A stretch of 28,557 nucleotides of DNA from a bacterium UBA4637 (GCA_002405875.1 DHMR01000041.1:1-28557); one strand, 5' to 3'; counted from the stretch's first letter, positions 18,901 to 26,442 are shown. Numbers and translations are program-made. The notes: a model not told the origin generated them from the letters alone.

Positions 18901-19317
18901 AATGGCAGTTGTCAAGGTTCCACGCTTCTGCTGGCCACCATAACCTGTAACGACCACCTCGTTCAAGCTATGGGCATCTTCCTTGAGCGTCACTTTGATA
19001 GGAGCGCCGGCATACTTGATTTCCTTAGGATCCATGCCGACGTAAGAGATAACCAAGATGTCGCCTTTCTTGGCATCTGCCAAGTGGAATTTACCGTCGA
19101 TGTCGGTAATCGTACCCTTGGTTGTACCCTTGAGCATGATTGAAGCACCAATCACTGGCATACCTTGGTCGTCAGTGACAACTCCAGAGCAAGTGGACTT
19201 CTGCTGCTGGACGTTCTGGATAGACAGGTTGCCTATAGAACTTGCGTAAAGCGGAGCGATGCTACCTGCACTTCCAAGCAGCAATGCCAAGCTAACAGAT
19301 TTAAAGCGTGTTGCCAT
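15916..19317 (-). CDS. nanO: SusC-family TonB-dependent outer-membrane transporter (NanO-like)
   Basis: A 1133-residue TonB-dependent transporter of the SusC/RagA type. The signal peptide is about 1-26 (ending LYASS). A carboxypeptidase-regulatory-like beta-sandwich (about 43-113, GVVTDDQGMPVIGASI) precedes the TonB-box region LNEVVVTGYG (118-127). The plug domain follows (about 130-250), with LRGGASI and the SusC signature IYGARANGGVILITTKKGK, then a 22-strand barrel ending in the aromatic TLLFGVSLTF. It would import sialic acid or small sialosides across the outer membrane using TonB energy, with the adjacent SusD protein as lid. The specificity is inferred from the nan genes downstream. 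It is the first gene of the operon and diverges from the ROK regulator gene. Confidence 0.92.
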   Translation of the reverse strand: MATRFKSVSLALLLGSAGSIAPLYASSIGNLSIQNVQQQKSTCSGVVTDDQGMPVIGASIMLKGTTKGTITDIDGKFHLADAKKGDILVISYVGMDPKEIKYAGAPIKVTLKEDAHSLNEVVVTGYGGQQKRGTLTTAISKMDDKVLDNAAFGNVGQALQGTVSGLQVVNTSGTPGASPTITLRGGASITSTSSALVIVDGIVRDLSEVNSEDIESIEVLKDAASTAIYGARANGGVILITTKKGKSGRTSINYKTKMGINFKRNDYEYLNAHDYIYYNRLGYKRYAESTGTSLSSVDDKRGYSGYGAEVDEYGAWFTPFFDCIYDSEIDTYGVYGKKTTRDEMRQNGWLVMDDPINEGEQLWYRDYGGQVIDAAFNNSTLTQDHHVGVTGGNDVSTFAASLGYYGEDGIVKGTSYKRFTGSVNGSYKIKPNFNVKAGATLMWSKQPTLYSSATSLYTRTLMLPPTWNPYKEDGSPAPGYTWTDGNMQYWKDIYTNENSYRSETFNAGFDWDIIPKKLKFTANGSVLYSLYQDENFAKSYYQDTNPTTINTTRNASASMTKDNQIQLNAMLNYTDQFAGKHNIDAMIGSEYYDYSYFVLQGSTKNSPTDDIPTLNAGAEAVTATSSKTGHRIESLFGRVNYNYMEKYLLSFTMRYDGISKLKEHRWGAFPGISAGWNVTQEDFWKKSKISNIISNLKPRVSYGVNGNVNGIGDYYIYGKYTLYTPNTYKNQSAYWNSTLKNTKLRWEQSKTFEAGLDIGFFDNRLAFILDYYVRNTSNLITSVNLPAYTGFSSITTNLGKLRNQGFEMEMRANIINKHGFRWDVTANLSTVKNTILELPNSDKPNNYMGGVEVAAGKVDANGVTPTKWVGGYGEGGRLDELYGYHQQFIFKNWDEVKQYANNRIDEIGMTYGPGMADQLVPGTKKTYAETSGWKALAPGDVCWEDINGDGIINSLDRKVLGHYLPTVTGGFSTTVAYKGLSLYARFDYALGHKIWNYRKATSMAQGQGEFNVITEVKKMWSEDNPNSDYPAFTYADQFNKANIMRDYYGSELSSRFLENGSYLALRDITLSYSLPKSIVSTIGMQGASVYVTGQNLFYITKYTGSMPEPKSSGVDDGTYPTPKTLLFGVSLTF

Positions 19318-19364
19318 ACCTAATATTATTAGTTAGTTAAAATATATAATTTGTGTTTCGGGGG

Positions 19365-19372
19365 CAAAGATA
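19365..19372 (-). promoter_or_regulatory. Probable -7 box of the nan operon promoter
   Basis: On the minus strand TATCTTTG (19372-19365) matches the Bacteroidota -7 consensus TAnnTTTG. It lies about 48 bases upstream of the susC start. A TTTG further upstream (19402-19399) is 26 bases away, longer than the usual 17-23, so the -33 box is weak. A weak -33 element would fit a regulated promoter, but that is inference. Confidence 0.5.
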
Positions 19373-19618
19373 AACTTAATTTTTTAAAGTATCTATGACA
19401 AACCTGTTAAATAATATGAAATGCGATTAAATAATTTAGTTTAAATTTGGTTTTTAAATAAAATAGAGTATTTATGTTTTGATTTTCAATTAAACCAATT
19501 TATTTAATACATCACGTTTCGTCTCTAAATTTACTTGAAATGAGGTCGTTTGGTGATTGTATTTGAAATTTAAGGTTAAATAACGTTATATTCTCGCTAT
19601 TTAGAATGCCAGAATCTT

Positions 19619-19646
19619 TTTGCTTCATAAATTTTGTCTATATTTG
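19619..19646 (+). promoter_or_regulatory. Probable promoter of the ROK regulator gene
   Basis: TATATTTG at 19639-19646 matches the Bacteroidota -7 box TAnnTTTG. A TTTG at 19619-19622 is 16 bases upstream, slightly closer than usual. The ATG at 19671 is 24 bases downstream, giving a short leader. Confidence 0.55.
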
Positions 19647-19670
19647 CACCATAACTAACATAAACGAACC

Positions 19671-20879
19671 ATGGTACAACAATTCTTAAACAACATTTTG
19701 AAAGATAAAAGCAAAACCAATGCTAAAGCCCCACTGTTGAATCTATTGTCAGAACAGGATGGACTCACCATCTCTGAACTGTGTCAAGGTATGGGTTATA
19801 GTACGCCTTTCGTCACTAAGTTGGTGAATGAACTGATAGAGATGGGATTGGTAAGAGAAACGGGGAAACGTGACAATTTTGCCAAGCGTGCCCCTCGTGT
19901 ATATGACTTGGTGCCCACTGCGGGGTATTTCTTGGGTGTGGCGCTAGGACACAACTATGTGAGCATCGCCCTCTCCGACATGTGTGGAAAGATCGTTTAC
20001 GGTTTGTCGAAAGAGCCGTTCGTTTACGAGGATAGGAAAGAATGTTTCGATGCTTTCATGCAGTTGCTCGCCGAACAGATCGAGAAGTCGGGCATAGCCC
20101 GGGAACATATCTTGCAAGCATGTGTCAGCCTGGGAGGTCGTGTCAATCCGAGTGAAGGGAAGGCTTACAATGTATTTACGAGTCTCGACAAACCTTTGGC
20201 TGAGGCTATTGCCCAGAAGTTGGGCATCCCTACCTGTATCGACAATGATTCTCGCTGCATGGCTTACGGGGAGCACTTGAAAGGTTGCTGCAAGGATGTG
20301 GACAATGTCATCTTTGTCAATCTGAGCTGGGGCATGGGCATCGCCATCATCTTTGACGGAAAGTTGTATTGTGGAAAATCGGGATTCGCGGGAGAGTTTG
20401 GGCACATGCACCTCTACCGCAACGACATCATCTGCCACTGCGGAAAGACGGGATGCCTGGAGACGGAAGTGTCGGGTATGGCTTGGCGACGAAAGTTGAA
20501 GGAGGCCGTGGCTGAAGGCAAGATTTCCATCCTGTCGGAGAAGGCTAAGGCTTCGGACGGCGACATCCAACTGAAGGATCTCATCGAGGCTGTCAAGAGG
20601 GAAGATGTGCTGAGCATCGGTATCTTGCAGGACATGGCTCGTGAACTGGGCAACAACTTGGCTGGCATCATCAATATCTTCAACCCGGAGATGGTGGTCA
20701 TCGGTGGAGAGTTGTCGGTGGTGAACGACTATTTGATGCAGCCGATCAGTATGGGCATCAAGAAATACTCGCTCAATATCGTGAGCGAAGATTCCCAAAT
20801 CGTGCCTTCCACCCTTCAAAATAAGGCGGGCATCGTGGGGGCTTGTCTCATGGCTCGTCATCAATACTTGAATTTTTGA
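19671..20879 (+). CDS. ROK-family transcriptional regulator (NagC-like), likely sensor for the nan operon
   Basis: A 402-residue protein with an N-terminal winged helix-turn-helix (about 18-75: LTISELCQGMGYSTPFVTKLVNEL as recognition region, then a wing) and a ROK sugar-binding domain (about 85-400). The zinc-binding ROK motif is intact: H245, C255, C257 and C262 (GFAGEFGHMHL, then CHCGKTGC). The sugar-contact and catalytic region reads CIDNDSR with D193 retained. The ATP phosphate motif, normally GVDxGGT, reads GVALGHN: the Asp is replaced by A91, so kinase activity is unlikely and a NagC/Mlc-type regulator fits better. It is divergent from the ten-gene nan operon and 56 bases before the GH2 gene, so it probably controls both. 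The effector (ManNAc, GlcNAc or sialic acid) cannot be read from sequence. Confidence 0.87.
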   Translation: MVQQFLNNILKDKSKTNAKAPLLNLLSEQDGLTISELCQGMGYSTPFVTKLVNELIEMGLVRETGKRDNFAKRAPRVYDLVPTAGYFLGVALGHNYVSIALSDMCGKIVYGLSKEPFVYEDRKECFDAFMQLLAEQIEKSGIAREHILQACVSLGGRVNPSEGKAYNVFTSLDKPLAEAIAQKLGIPTCIDNDSRCMAYGEHLKGCCKDVDNVIFVNLSWGMGIAIIFDGKLYCGKSGFAGEFGHMHLYRNDIICHCGKTGCLETEVSGMAWRRKLKEAVAEGKISILSEKAKASDGDIQLKDLIEAVKREDVLSIGILQDMARELGNNLAGIINIFNPEMVVIGGELSVVNDYLMQPISMGIKKYSLNIVSEDSQIVPSTLQNKAGIVGACLMARHQYLNF

Positions 20880-20935
20880 GATTTCATCTCTATACATTAA
20901 TTGACATAAATAATACGATTCTATCTTACATTTTT

Positions 20936-23900
20936 ATGAAGAAGATTTCTTTGATCATGATGGCTTGCCTCATGGCTGGCTCGGCTGGGGCAGCCGATCG
21001 TCTGGGAGGCTATTTCTATCAGCCGCAAACGGCACCCACGGGTTGGGAGTGGCAAAGTCCCGACTCGTTGGCTTATAACAAGGAACAACCGCATGCCTGG
21101 TTCTTCTCTTTCCGGACTGTCGAGGAGGCTCGCAAGGTGCTTCCTGAATATAGCTCTTATTGGAAATCACTGGATGGCAAGTGGAAGTTTCACTGGGCCT
21201 CCAATCCTGATGAGCGGCCGAAGGATTTTTATCGCAGCGATTATGATGTGTCACAATGGGATGACATCACCGTTCCGATGAGCTGGAACATGGCTGGGCT
21301 TCAGAAGGATGGACACAATAAATATGGAGACCCGCTCTATTCCAACCAGCGCGTCATCTTCCAGCATCGTTATCGGGTGGATGACTGGAAAGGTGGCGTG
21401 ATGCGTACCCCCAAGAAGGACTGGATGACTTATCGCAATCGCAATGAAGTGGGTTCCTATCGGCGCACCTTCACCGTCCCTGCAGATTGGAAGGGGCAGG
21501 AGATTTACCTTGACTTCGATGGGGTGGATTCTTTCTTCTATCTTTATATCAATGGTCGATATGTGGGATTCTCCAAGAACTCACGCAACTTGGCTGAGTT
21601 CAATATTACACCTTATATATATATAGGGAAGGAAAATGTCGTCGCCGTAGAGGTGTATCGCAATTCCGATGCCTCTTTCTTGGAGAGCCAGGATATGTTC
21701 CGCTTGCCTGGTATCTTCCGCACGGTGGCGTTGACCGCCAAACCGAAGGTGCAGGTTCGGGATCTCAAGGCGCTTCCTGACTTGGATGATACCTATACGA
21801 AGGCAAAACTGCATATCACGGCTCAAATCGAGAATCTCTCGAAAAAAGCCATCCAAGGCTATAGCTTGCAGTATTCCCTCTATGCCAACCGCCTGTATGC
21901 CGACGACAATACTTGCGTGCCTGGTGTTGCAGCACAAGTCAAACTTGCGGGAAAACTAGGGGCGAAAGCCGACACGGAGTTGGAGGTGACACTCGATGCC
22001 CAGGACAAGGTGAAACTGTGGAGTGCCGAAGCCCCTTATCGCTATACCTTGGTGGGTGAACTGAAGGACGCCAAGGGCAAGACCGTGCAGACCTTCTCTA
22101 CCATCGTGGGATTCCGAAAGGTGGAAATCAAGGAAACCCCTGCCAGTCAAGATGAGTTCGGACTGGCAGGTCGATACTATTATCTCAATGGCAAGCCTAT
22201 CAAACTGAAAGGTGTGAATCGACACGAGAACAACGAGCAGACAGGACATACCGTGACCCGGCAACAGATGGAGCAGGAGATATTCCTGATGAAGCGTGCC
22301 AACATCAACCATGTGCGCAACTGCCATTATCCAGATGCTCCTTACTGGTATTACCTTTGTGACAAGTATGGCATCTATCTGGAGGATGAAGCCAACATCG
22401 AGAGCCATGAGTATTACTATGGCGAGGCAAGTCTTTCGCATGTTCCCGCTTTCCGCAATGCCCATGTTGCAAGAAATATGGAGATGGTGCATGCTACGGT
22501 GAACCATCCTTCGGTGGTCATCTGGAGCTTGGGCAATGAGGCCGGTCCTGGCGACAACTTCAAGGAGTGCTATCGAGCCATCAAGGCTTATGACACCAGC
22601 CGCCCTGTGCAGTATGAGCGCAACAACGACATCGTGGATATCGGTTCCAATCAATATCCTTCCATCGCTTGGGTACAAGGTGCCGTGAAGGGAACTTACC
22701 ACTTGAAGTATCCTTTCCATATCTCGGAGTATGCTCATTCCATGGGTAATGCCTGTGGTAATCTGATAGACTATTGGAATGCCATCGAGAGCACCAACTT
22801 CTTCATGGGGGGTGCCATCTGGGATTGGGTGGACCAGGCACTCGACAAGGTAGACCCTGCCACAGGCAAGACTTACTGGGCATACGGTGGTGATTTCGGC
22901 GCAGACAACAAACCGAATGACGGCATGTTCTGCATGAATGGCATCTTGCGCCCGGACTTTACCCCGAAAGCCCAATATTATGAGGTGAAGAAGGTGTACC
23001 AGAACGTAGGTGTCAAGGCGGTTGACATGAAGAAAGGTATCATCGAGATATTCAATAAGAATTACTTTGAGCCTCTGAAGGGTTATCAGATCGTATGGTC
23101 ACTCTATAAGGATGGTGTATGTGTAGCCCAAAAACAACCTTTGGAGGGTGCCAAGAATATCTTGGGACCTCGTGAGCGTCAAACGTATCGCTTGGCTTAC
23201 GACTATGCTTCTCTCGACCCTCGAAGTGAGTATTATGTCACCATCCAGTTTTTGCAAGGCAAGGATATGCCTTGGGCTTCAAGGGGTTATGACCAGATGG
23301 ACGAGCAACTGAAGGTGAAAGGTGCTGAGGTGGAAGCTCCTGCCATCGCTTCAGTGACGAGTCAGGGTAAGGCAATCTCTTGCCAGGTGTCGAAGGAGGC
23401 GAAGCGTATCGAGGTGAAGGGAGACAATTTCCAGGCTGTCTTCGACCTAAGTACAGGTGCCATCAGCCGTTTGCAGTATGGTGGAAAAGATATTTTCCAA
23501 GTAGGCAAGGGACCTCAGTTGGATGCTTATCGTGCTCCGACCGACAATGATGCTGGTATGGGCTATCCTACGACCTGGTTCCAGAATGGCTTGTACGACT
23601 TGCAGCATACGGTCAAGGAATGGAGCTGGGAGGCGAAGAAAGATGGAACTTACCAGCTCAACTTTATCGTGGAAAGCCAGGGCAAGGAGGGAGCCGACTT
23701 GAAATATAGCAATCGTGATCGTGACCCGGAGTCGGTATATCGTTTCGGAGAGAACAAGCGACCGCTCAAGGATGAGGACTTGAAGTTCACGACTCGCCAA
23801 ATCTATACCATCTATAAGGATGGTTCTATTGAGTTGCAGAGTGCCATCAGCGCCAATCGCCACAACATCGTGCTGCCTCGCATTGGCTATTCGATGGAAC

Positions 23901-25027
23901 TTCCTGCCGAGTACAATCAGTTTGATTATTATGGCCGTGGACCTATCAACAACTATGCCGATCGCAAGACTAGCCAGTTTGTGGGATGGTATCATGATGC
24001 GGTGGCTCGTATGGGAATCATGTTGCCTAAGCCTCAGGCTCAAGGCAATCGTGAGGAGGTGCGCTGGTGTGCTGTTACCAACCCGGAGAAGCGAGGAGTA
24101 GTTTTCGTGGCAGATAGTTTGATGTCGGTTTCGGCACTTCCTTGGAGTCAGCAAGAACTGACGTTGGCGGCTCATCCGTATCAGTTGCCGAAGAGCAGTG
24201 GCACCCATCTCCATCTGGACACCAAGGTGACAGGATTGGGAGGAGCCAGTTGTGGACAGGGTGGTCCTCTGCCTCCTGACCAAGTGGTTAGTGGGTCCTA
24301 CAATTTTGGCTTCATCATCCGTCCTACACAACTTGATGGCCTCCTGACAACTACGAAGGTTTCTGCGTCAGGCGAACAACCTATCAATGTTTCACGTGGT
24401 CGAAATGGCGATGTCACCATCAGTACGCTTGCCAAGAACCGAACCATCTTGTATCGTGTGGATGATGGGAAGAAGGGCATGGATGCCGGCAAGAAGAACA
24501 GGGTCTATAACCAACCATTCAACCTGCGTAAAGGTGGAAAGTTGACTTGTTGGTACAAGGATTATCCGAAACAGAAATTCTCGACGGTATTCGATCGCAT
24601 CGAGAGTATTCCAGTGGAAGTCATCTTTGCTTCGAGCGAAGAGCCCTACGAGGGTGAGGCTTGCCATTTAGTCGACGATGATCCCGATACCTATTGGCAT
24701 ACTATGTATTCCGTCACGCTGGCGAAGTATCCTCATTGGGTGGATTTCGATGCAGGAGAGCCTCGTACCATCAAGGGCTTCTGCTATTCGGCGCGTCAGG
24801 ACGGTTCGCTGAATGGTTGCATCAAGGATTATGAGATTTATGTCAGCAATGACAAGGAAAACTGGGGCGCTCCTGTTGCCAAGGGTCATTTTGAGAATAC
24901 GGCCAAGCGTCAGCGCATCCTGTTCGACAAGCCAGTTCGTGCTCGCTACGTCCGCCTTCGTGCCTTGAGTGAGCAGCATGGACAAGACTATGCGTCGGGA
25001 AGTGAATTTTCTATCATCGTAGAATAA
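20936..25027 (+). CDS. Secreted GH2 beta-galactosidase with C-terminal CBM32-like domain
   Basis: A 1363-residue LacZ-type beta-galactosidase. I chose the ATG at 20936 because it opens a signal peptide (MKKISLIMMACLMAGSAGAA); an in-frame ATG at 20843 overlaps the ROK gene and would add 31 residues before that signal. GH2 sugar-binding, immunoglobulin-like and TIM-barrel domains occur in order. The acid/base is E535 (WSLGNEAG) and the nucleophile E598 (FHISEYAHSMGN); NRHENNEQTG precedes them. A beta-galactosidase small-chain domain follows (about 810-1100). The last ~135 residues form an F5/8 type C/CBM32-like domain (HLVDDDPDTYWHT ... ARYVRLRAL). It would remove galactose exposed after desialylation of N- or O-glycans. 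It lies 56 bases after the ROK gene on the same strand and is probably co-transcribed with it. Confidence 0.92.
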   Translation: MKKISLIMMACLMAGSAGAADRLGGYFYQPQTAPTGWEWQSPDSLAYNKEQPHAWFFSFRTVEEARKVLPEYSSYWKSLDGKWKFHWASNPDERPKDFYRSDYDVSQWDDITVPMSWNMAGLQKDGHNKYGDPLYSNQRVIFQHRYRVDDWKGGVMRTPKKDWMTYRNRNEVGSYRRTFTVPADWKGQEIYLDFDGVDSFFYLYINGRYVGFSKNSRNLAEFNITPYIYIGKENVVAVEVYRNSDASFLESQDMFRLPGIFRTVALTAKPKVQVRDLKALPDLDDTYTKAKLHITAQIENLSKKAIQGYSLQYSLYANRLYADDNTCVPGVAAQVKLAGKLGAKADTELEVTLDAQDKVKLWSAEAPYRYTLVGELKDAKGKTVQTFSTIVGFRKVEIKETPASQDEFGLAGRYYYLNGKPIKLKGVNRHENNEQTGHTVTRQQMEQEIFLMKRANINHVRNCHYPDAPYWYYLCDKYGIYLEDEANIESHEYYYGEASLSHVPAFRNAHVARNMEMVHATVNHPSVVIWSLGNEAGPGDNFKECYRAIKAYDTSRPVQYERNNDIVDIGSNQYPSIAWVQGAVKGTYHLKYPFHISEYAHSMGNACGNLIDYWNAIESTNFFMGGAIWDWVDQALDKVDPATGKTYWAYGGDFGADNKPNDGMFCMNGILRPDFTPKAQYYEVKKVYQNVGVKAVDMKKGIIEIFNKNYFEPLKGYQIVWSLYKDGVCVAQKQPLEGAKNILGPRERQTYRLAYDYASLDPRSEYYVTIQFLQGKDMPWASRGYDQMDEQLKVKGAEVEAPAIASVTSQGKAISCQVSKEAKRIEVKGDNFQAVFDLSTGAISRLQYGGKDIFQVGKGPQLDAYRAPTDNDAGMGYPTTWFQNGLYDLQHTVKEWSWEAKKDGTYQLNFIVESQGKEGADLKYSNRDRDPESVYRFGENKRPLKDEDLKFTTRQIYTIYKDGSIELQSAISANRHNIVLPRIGYSMELPAEYNQFDYYGRGPINNYADRKTSQFVGWYHDAVARMGIMLPKPQAQGNREEVRWCAVTNPEKRGVVFVADSLMSVSALPWSQQELTLAAHPYQLPKSSGTHLHLDTKVTGLGGASCGQGGPLPPDQVVSGSYNFGFIIRPTQLDGLLTTTKVSASGEQPINVSRGRNGDVTISTLAKNRTILYRVDDGKKGMDAGKKNRVYNQPFNLRKGGKLTCWYKDYPKQKFSTVFDRIESIPVEVIFASSEEPYEGEACHLVDDDPDTYWHTMYSVTLAKYPHWVDFDAGEPRTIKGFCYSARQDGSLNGCIKDYEIYVSNDKENWGAPVAKGHFENTAKRQRILFDKPVRARYVRLRALSEQHGQDYASGSEFSIIVE

Positions 25028-25101
25028 AGAATGCCCCTGCGGATGGGCACAGAATTCCCCTAGGCATGGGGTGTCTGTGCCCGTCCGCAGGGGCATTCTT
25101 T
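25026..25101. terminator. Long-stem terminator between the GH2 and kinase genes
   Basis: A 28-bp inverted repeat (25026-25053 with 25074-25101) with a single G-T wobble, plus an inner CCCC/GGGG stem (25057-25060 with 25068-25071). On the plus strand it runs into TTCTTTTT and starts at the GH2 stop codon. On the minus strand the trailing T run is shorter (TTCTTTATT), so termination of the convergent kinase transcript is likely but weaker. Confidence 0.85.
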
Positions 25102-25140
25102 TTGTGTGTGGTAGCCAAATTTTCTTAGTTTGGGAGATTT

Positions 25141-26232
25141 TTATTTTAGCACTTCTTCGACGAATTGTTTCATCTCAGCCTCATGCTCCTTCGTCTTGAG
25201 GAAGAGGTGCCATTGATTTTGTGCTCTGACGAGATTATGCTCTGGATAATTGCATTTCCAGTAATGGTCGCCATTGAGATAATCCCATAGAAATCTTACG
25301 GCTTGCATGTATGGGAACAACTCGGCGGCGTGAGGCAAGAGTGAAATCTCCAGCGGGCTGAGGAACGAGGAAGCCGACATGATGTAACCACGGGTAAAGG
25401 CATAGAAGATGTCCATGCGGAAATCTATCTTGTCAAACTCGGGAGAATCTTCGGCGATGGTGTTGGCGGCAGTACGCAGAAAGTCGCCATAGTCGCTTAC
25501 GAAGAGTGACGGCATGACGGTATCGAGGTCGATGACGCAGAGCACACCCCCCTCTTCGTCAAACATCATGTTGTTGACCTTGGTATCGCAGTGACATACG
25601 TGTTTCTGGAGTTTGCCTTCGCGAAACAGTCGTTGGCAGAGACACATCTCGTCCATGTATTGTGCGATGTTGGTGAGCAATGGTTTTACCCCTTCTACTC
25701 GTCCTGCACGGTCTTCTTTCACAGCCTGTTGCAGTTGGTCACGACGTAATTCCATGTTATGGAAATCAGGGATGGTTTCGCCCAGGCGGTCAGTAATATC
25801 CGCCACCTGTGCCTCAAACTTTCCGAATGCCTTGCCTGCGCTATAGGAACTTACTGGTGTGACTTTCTCTACGGTGACGGCATGAGGAATGAACACGGAG
25901 ATGCGCCAGTATTGGTTCTGCCCATCCTTGATGTAGGTCTTGCCATTGTGTGCCTTGACGAAGGTGAGTACCTTGCGGTCGATGTCATCTTCCCCTTCCT
26001 CCACGAGTTTTTGGCGTATGTGGGTTGTCACTTCCTCAATGTTATGTTGTAAGAGCTCAACATTGGTGAAGATGGAGTCGTTGATGCGTTGCAACACATA
26101 GTCGGGTGCATCAGGCTCTCTGGTGCTCACCTTGTAAGTGTCGTTGATAAGTCCGTTGCCGAGCGGTTTGATTTCGCCCACGGTACCTTGGATGTCAAAC
26201 TGGTTGACGATGTCATTAAGATTGTTCTTCAT
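25141..26232 (-). CDS. APH/choline-kinase-fold sugar kinase, NahK-like (N-acetylhexosamine 1-kinase candidate)
   Basis: A 363-residue cytoplasmic phosphotransferase of the aminoglycoside phosphotransferase fold. The catalytic loop is HCDTKVNN with D216 and N220 (Brenner motif HxDxxxxN), and the metal-binding motif is IDLDT (D235, D237). The N-terminal GNGLINDTYKV is a nucleotide loop. Beyond the general fold, DTKxNN, IDLDTxMP, DxGDxxR and the late YPEHNLVRxxxQ block match what I recall of Bifidobacterium N-acetylhexosamine 1-kinase, and the length agrees (about 359). Such kinases phosphorylate GlcNAc/GalNAc at C1. AmgK (MurNAc/GlcNAc 1-kinase of wall recycling) is an alternative. It converges on the GH2 gene and has its own short leader. 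No partner nucleotidyltransferase is in the window. Confidence 0.8.
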   Translation of the reverse strand: MKNNLNDIVNQFDIQGTVGEIKPLGNGLINDTYKVSTREPDAPDYVLQRINDSIFTNVELLQHNIEEVTTHIRQKLVEEGEDDIDRKVLTFVKAHNGKTYIKDGQNQYWRISVFIPHAVTVEKVTPVSSYSAGKAFGKFEAQVADITDRLGETIPDFHNMELRRDQLQQAVKEDRAGRVEGVKPLLTNIAQYMDEMCLCQRLFREGKLQKHVCHCDTKVNNMMFDEEGGVLCVIDLDTVMPSLFVSDYGDFLRTAANTIAEDSPEFDKIDFRMDIFYAFTRGYIMSASSFLSPLEISLLPHAAELFPYMQAVRFLWDYLNGDHYWKCNYPEHNLVRAQNQWHLFLKTKEHEAEMKQFVEEVLK

Positions 26233-26251
26233 TGCTAGTCTTTTTTAGTTG

Positions 26252-26259
26252 CAAATTTA
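26252..26259 (-). promoter_or_regulatory. Possible -7 box for the NahK-like kinase gene
   Basis: TAAATTTG on the minus strand (26259-26252) matches TAnnTTTG and lies 19 bases upstream of the kinase ATG at 26232. No -33 TTTG is found at normal distance, so support is partial. Confidence 0.4.
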
Positions 26260-26393
26260 CGATAAAAATTTAATATCATGGATGAAAGTGTGCAAAACTT
26301 TGCTAAAATACATCCTATGAGACCTATCTCTGTCAAGGTGAGGCTTCTTATCGCTTCAATTATCGTTTTTCTGAATACTTTATTATCGAAAAG

Positions 26394-26425
26394 TTTGGTA
26401 AATACTTTCTTTTTTGCTAACTTTG
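26394..26425 (+). promoter_or_regulatory. Bacteroidota-type promoter for the AAA ATPase gene
   Basis: TTTG at 26394-26397, a 20-base spacer and TAACTTTG at 26418-26425 match both consensus boxes and the spacing. Transcription would start near 26430, placing the three palindromic repeats at 26443-26508 inside the leader, before the ATG at 26538. Confidence 0.7.
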
Positions 26426-26442
26426 CCATCAAAATATCATTT

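Larger units (their letters stand above)
19318..19670. other. Divergent regulatory region between nanO and the ROK gene
   Basis: A 353-base, very AT-rich gap holding promoters for both directions and no credible gene. A 13-base palindrome CTAATA-T-TATTAG (19320-19332) lies directly before the susC start. The octamer TAACTAAC occurs in both leaders in the sense direction (19339-19332 for susC, 19652-19659 for ROK). TTAAATAA occurs four times (19407, 19427, 19454, 19576), the first two exactly 20 bases apart. Any of these could be operator half sites, but AT-rich DNA produces such matches easily. Confidence 0.5.

Noticed and set aside
20843..20935. Upstream in-frame ATG for the GH2 gene
   Set aside because: It overlaps the end of the ROK gene and would place 31 non-signal residues before a perfect signal peptide that starts at 20936.
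21956..22975. Minus-strand open frame (339 codons) opposite the GH2 gene
   Set aside because: It is a shadow of the GH2 catalytic domain on the other strand; no domain, signal or start context supports it. The same applies to 19944-20897 and 23447-24331.
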